From Opitutaceae bacterium (lineage in GTDB: Bacteria; Verrucomicrobiota; Verrucomicrobiia; Opitutales; Opitutaceae), in NCBI GenBank assembly GCA_005787865.1, contig SXZN01000182.1, positions 1 to 6,945 of the forward strand: a stretch of 6,945 bases of DNA. Reading direction: 5' to 3'. The notes beneath the pieces were generated by a model. That model did not search any database. It was not told the DNA's origin and worked only from the letters and a program-made list of their open reading frames with translations. The position numbers were made by a program, and so were the translations under genes. Shown piece after piece: positions 5,973-6,945 of the stretch. Position 1 is the first letter of the stretch, and every line of letters starts with the position of its first letter.

Positions 5973-6945
5973 TTACAAAGCCCGCGCCGCCGCCACGACG
6001 GCTTCGGTCGTGATCCCGAGTTCTTTCATCGCAATATTGCCCGGGGCGCTGAGACCGAAGCGATCAATACCAATGACGTGGCCGTCGAGTCCGACATACT
6101 TATGCCAAAGCGCGGTGACGCCGGCCTCAATCGCAACGCGTTTTCGGCAAGCTGCTGGTAAGATTGCTTCGCGATAAGCCGCGGGCTGCTGATCAAAGCG
6201 TTGCAATGACGGCATCGAGACCACGCGAGTGCCGGCACCTAAGGTCTTCGCTGCGGCCACGGCCCATTGAACCTCACTCCCGCTCGCGAGCAAGATGCGC
6301 GTTAATGGAGCCGTCTCTTGAATCAAAATATAGCCGCCTTTTAAGACGCCGGCTCGCCGTTCGTGCGGTGAACAATCATTGAGCATCGGCACCGCCTGAC
6401 GCGTCAGCGACAAGAGCGTCGGTCCGGATGTGCGCTCCAATGCCGCCGCAAAGGCGCCCGCCGTTTCCTCGGGATCAGCCGGGCGAATGACGTCGAGATT
6501 GGGGATAACCCGTAAACCGGAAACAGTCTCCACCGGTTGATGCGTAGGACCATCCTCACCCACCCCAATGGAATCGTGGGTGTAGATATAAATCACCGGC
6601 AATTTGGCGAGTGCCGCAATCCGCATCGCCGGACGGGAGTAATCAGCAAAAACCAAGAACGTCGCACAGGAAGGCCGGAAAATTCCATCATAGGCTACCC
6701 CGTTGCTAATCGCCGCCATGCCGTGTTCACGAATACCATAACGCAAATTGCGACCAAGGCGATTGGTGCGATCGAAGTCTTTATCAGCCGCAATATAATT
6801 CAATGTCGAGCCGTGGAGATCGGCGCTCCCGGAAATCAGGAGAGGCAACTCGGCGGCCAACGGCTGCAACACACTGCTGCCCGCGGCGCGAGTGGCGAGT
6901 TTAGCGTCGAGGGGAAACAGGGGGATTTTGGTCAGCAAGTGCGCC
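5973..6945 (-). CDS. tkt: Transketolase, C-terminal half (N-terminus beyond window edge)
   Basis: Transketolase is a cytoplasmic thiamine-diphosphate enzyme that moves two-carbon ketol units between sugar phosphates in the pentose phosphate pathway (or the Calvin cycle in autotrophs). About 323 codons are present; the usual total is 650-700, so this is the pyrimidine-binding plus C-terminal domains. A TTG at 6938 is an internal Leu codon, not the start: the frame stays open to the edge and the homologous region begins mid-protein. Counting from that Leu: ATR at 15-17, GSADLHGS at 37-44, catalytic Glu71 in IREHGM, cofactor-ring residues Phe97 and Tyr100 in FLVFADY, THDSIGVGEDGPTHQP at 120-135 with substrate-binding His121, Asp129 and His133, and Arg180 in LTRQ. 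These match E. coli TktA Glu411, Phe434, Tyr437, His461, Asp469, His473 and Arg520, so the visible part looks active. It ends at a normal TAA. It is 196 bases upstream of marR and functionally unrelated to the pump. Confidence 0.96.
   Translation of the reverse strand, partial: AHLLTKIPLFPLDAKLATRAAGSSVLQPLAAELPLLISGSADLHGSTLNYIAADKDFDRTNRLGRNLRYGIREHGMAAISNGVAYDGIFRPSCATFLVFADYSRPAMRIAALAKLPVIYIYTHDSIGVGEDGPTHQPVETVSGLRVIPNLDVIRPADPEETAGAFAAALERTSGPTLLSLTRQAVPMLNDCSPHERRAGVLKGGYILIQETAPLTRILLASGSEVQWAVAAAKTLGAGTRVVSMPSLQRFDQQPAAYREAILPAACRKRVAIEAGVTALWHKYVGLDGHVIGIDRFGLSAPGNIAMKELGITTEAVVAAARAL

Noticed and set aside
5973..6938. Transketolase read as a full 321-residue gene starting at TTG 6938
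   Set aside because: The frame continues open to the window edge and the homologous region begins in the middle of transketolase, so the TTG is an internal leucine and the gene is cut by the window.
1..6945. tRNA, rRNA, CRISPR arrays, insertion sequences, phage or defence genes
   Set aside because: None were seen on either strand. The sequence is almost fully accounted for by five ordinary protein genes, with no repeat arrays or transposase-like frames.

Overview
The window comes from a Gram-negative bacterium. It has a tripartite RND pump with an outer-membrane channel of the TolC family and moderately GC-rich DNA. Genus-level assignment is not possible from the sequence. The combination of weak or absent Shine-Dalgarno sites with these protein variants is compatible with Verrucomicrobiota such as the Opitutales, but that is only an impression. 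All five protein genes lie on the minus strand and are read right to left. About 95 percent of the window is coding.

Layout in transcription order. (1) At 6945-5973 is the C-terminal half of a transketolase; its N-terminal half lies beyond the right edge. (2) A 196-base gap at 5972-5777 holds a weak terminator-like hairpin, a possible 12-codon upstream ORF, an inverted repeat that could be an operator, and a CTCCT/AGGAG pairing near the next gene. (3) At 5776-5192 is a MarR-family regulator. (4) At 5156-4035 is a periplasmic adaptor (membrane fusion protein). (5) At 3958-878 is the RND inner-membrane permease. (6) At 846-1 is a TolC-family outer-membrane channel, truncated by the left edge. 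The gaps inside the pump cluster are 35, 76 and 31 bases with no convincing terminators, so marR-adaptor-permease-channel looks like one operon.

How it works together. The adaptor, permease and channel would form a proton-driven efflux conduit from the inner membrane and periplasm to the outside. The MarR protein at the head of the operon is the likely ligand-responsive repressor. The transketolase is a separate pentose-phosphate gene that happens to lie upstream in the same direction.

Assessment. I find no evidence of a novel system. This is a well-known module type: a regulated HAE1-class multidrug or metabolite efflux operon. The points most worth a second look are non-coding: the structured marR leader, a perfect 8-bp inverted repeat between the adaptor and permease genes, and the pyrimidine-rich start sites without Shine-Dalgarno sequences.
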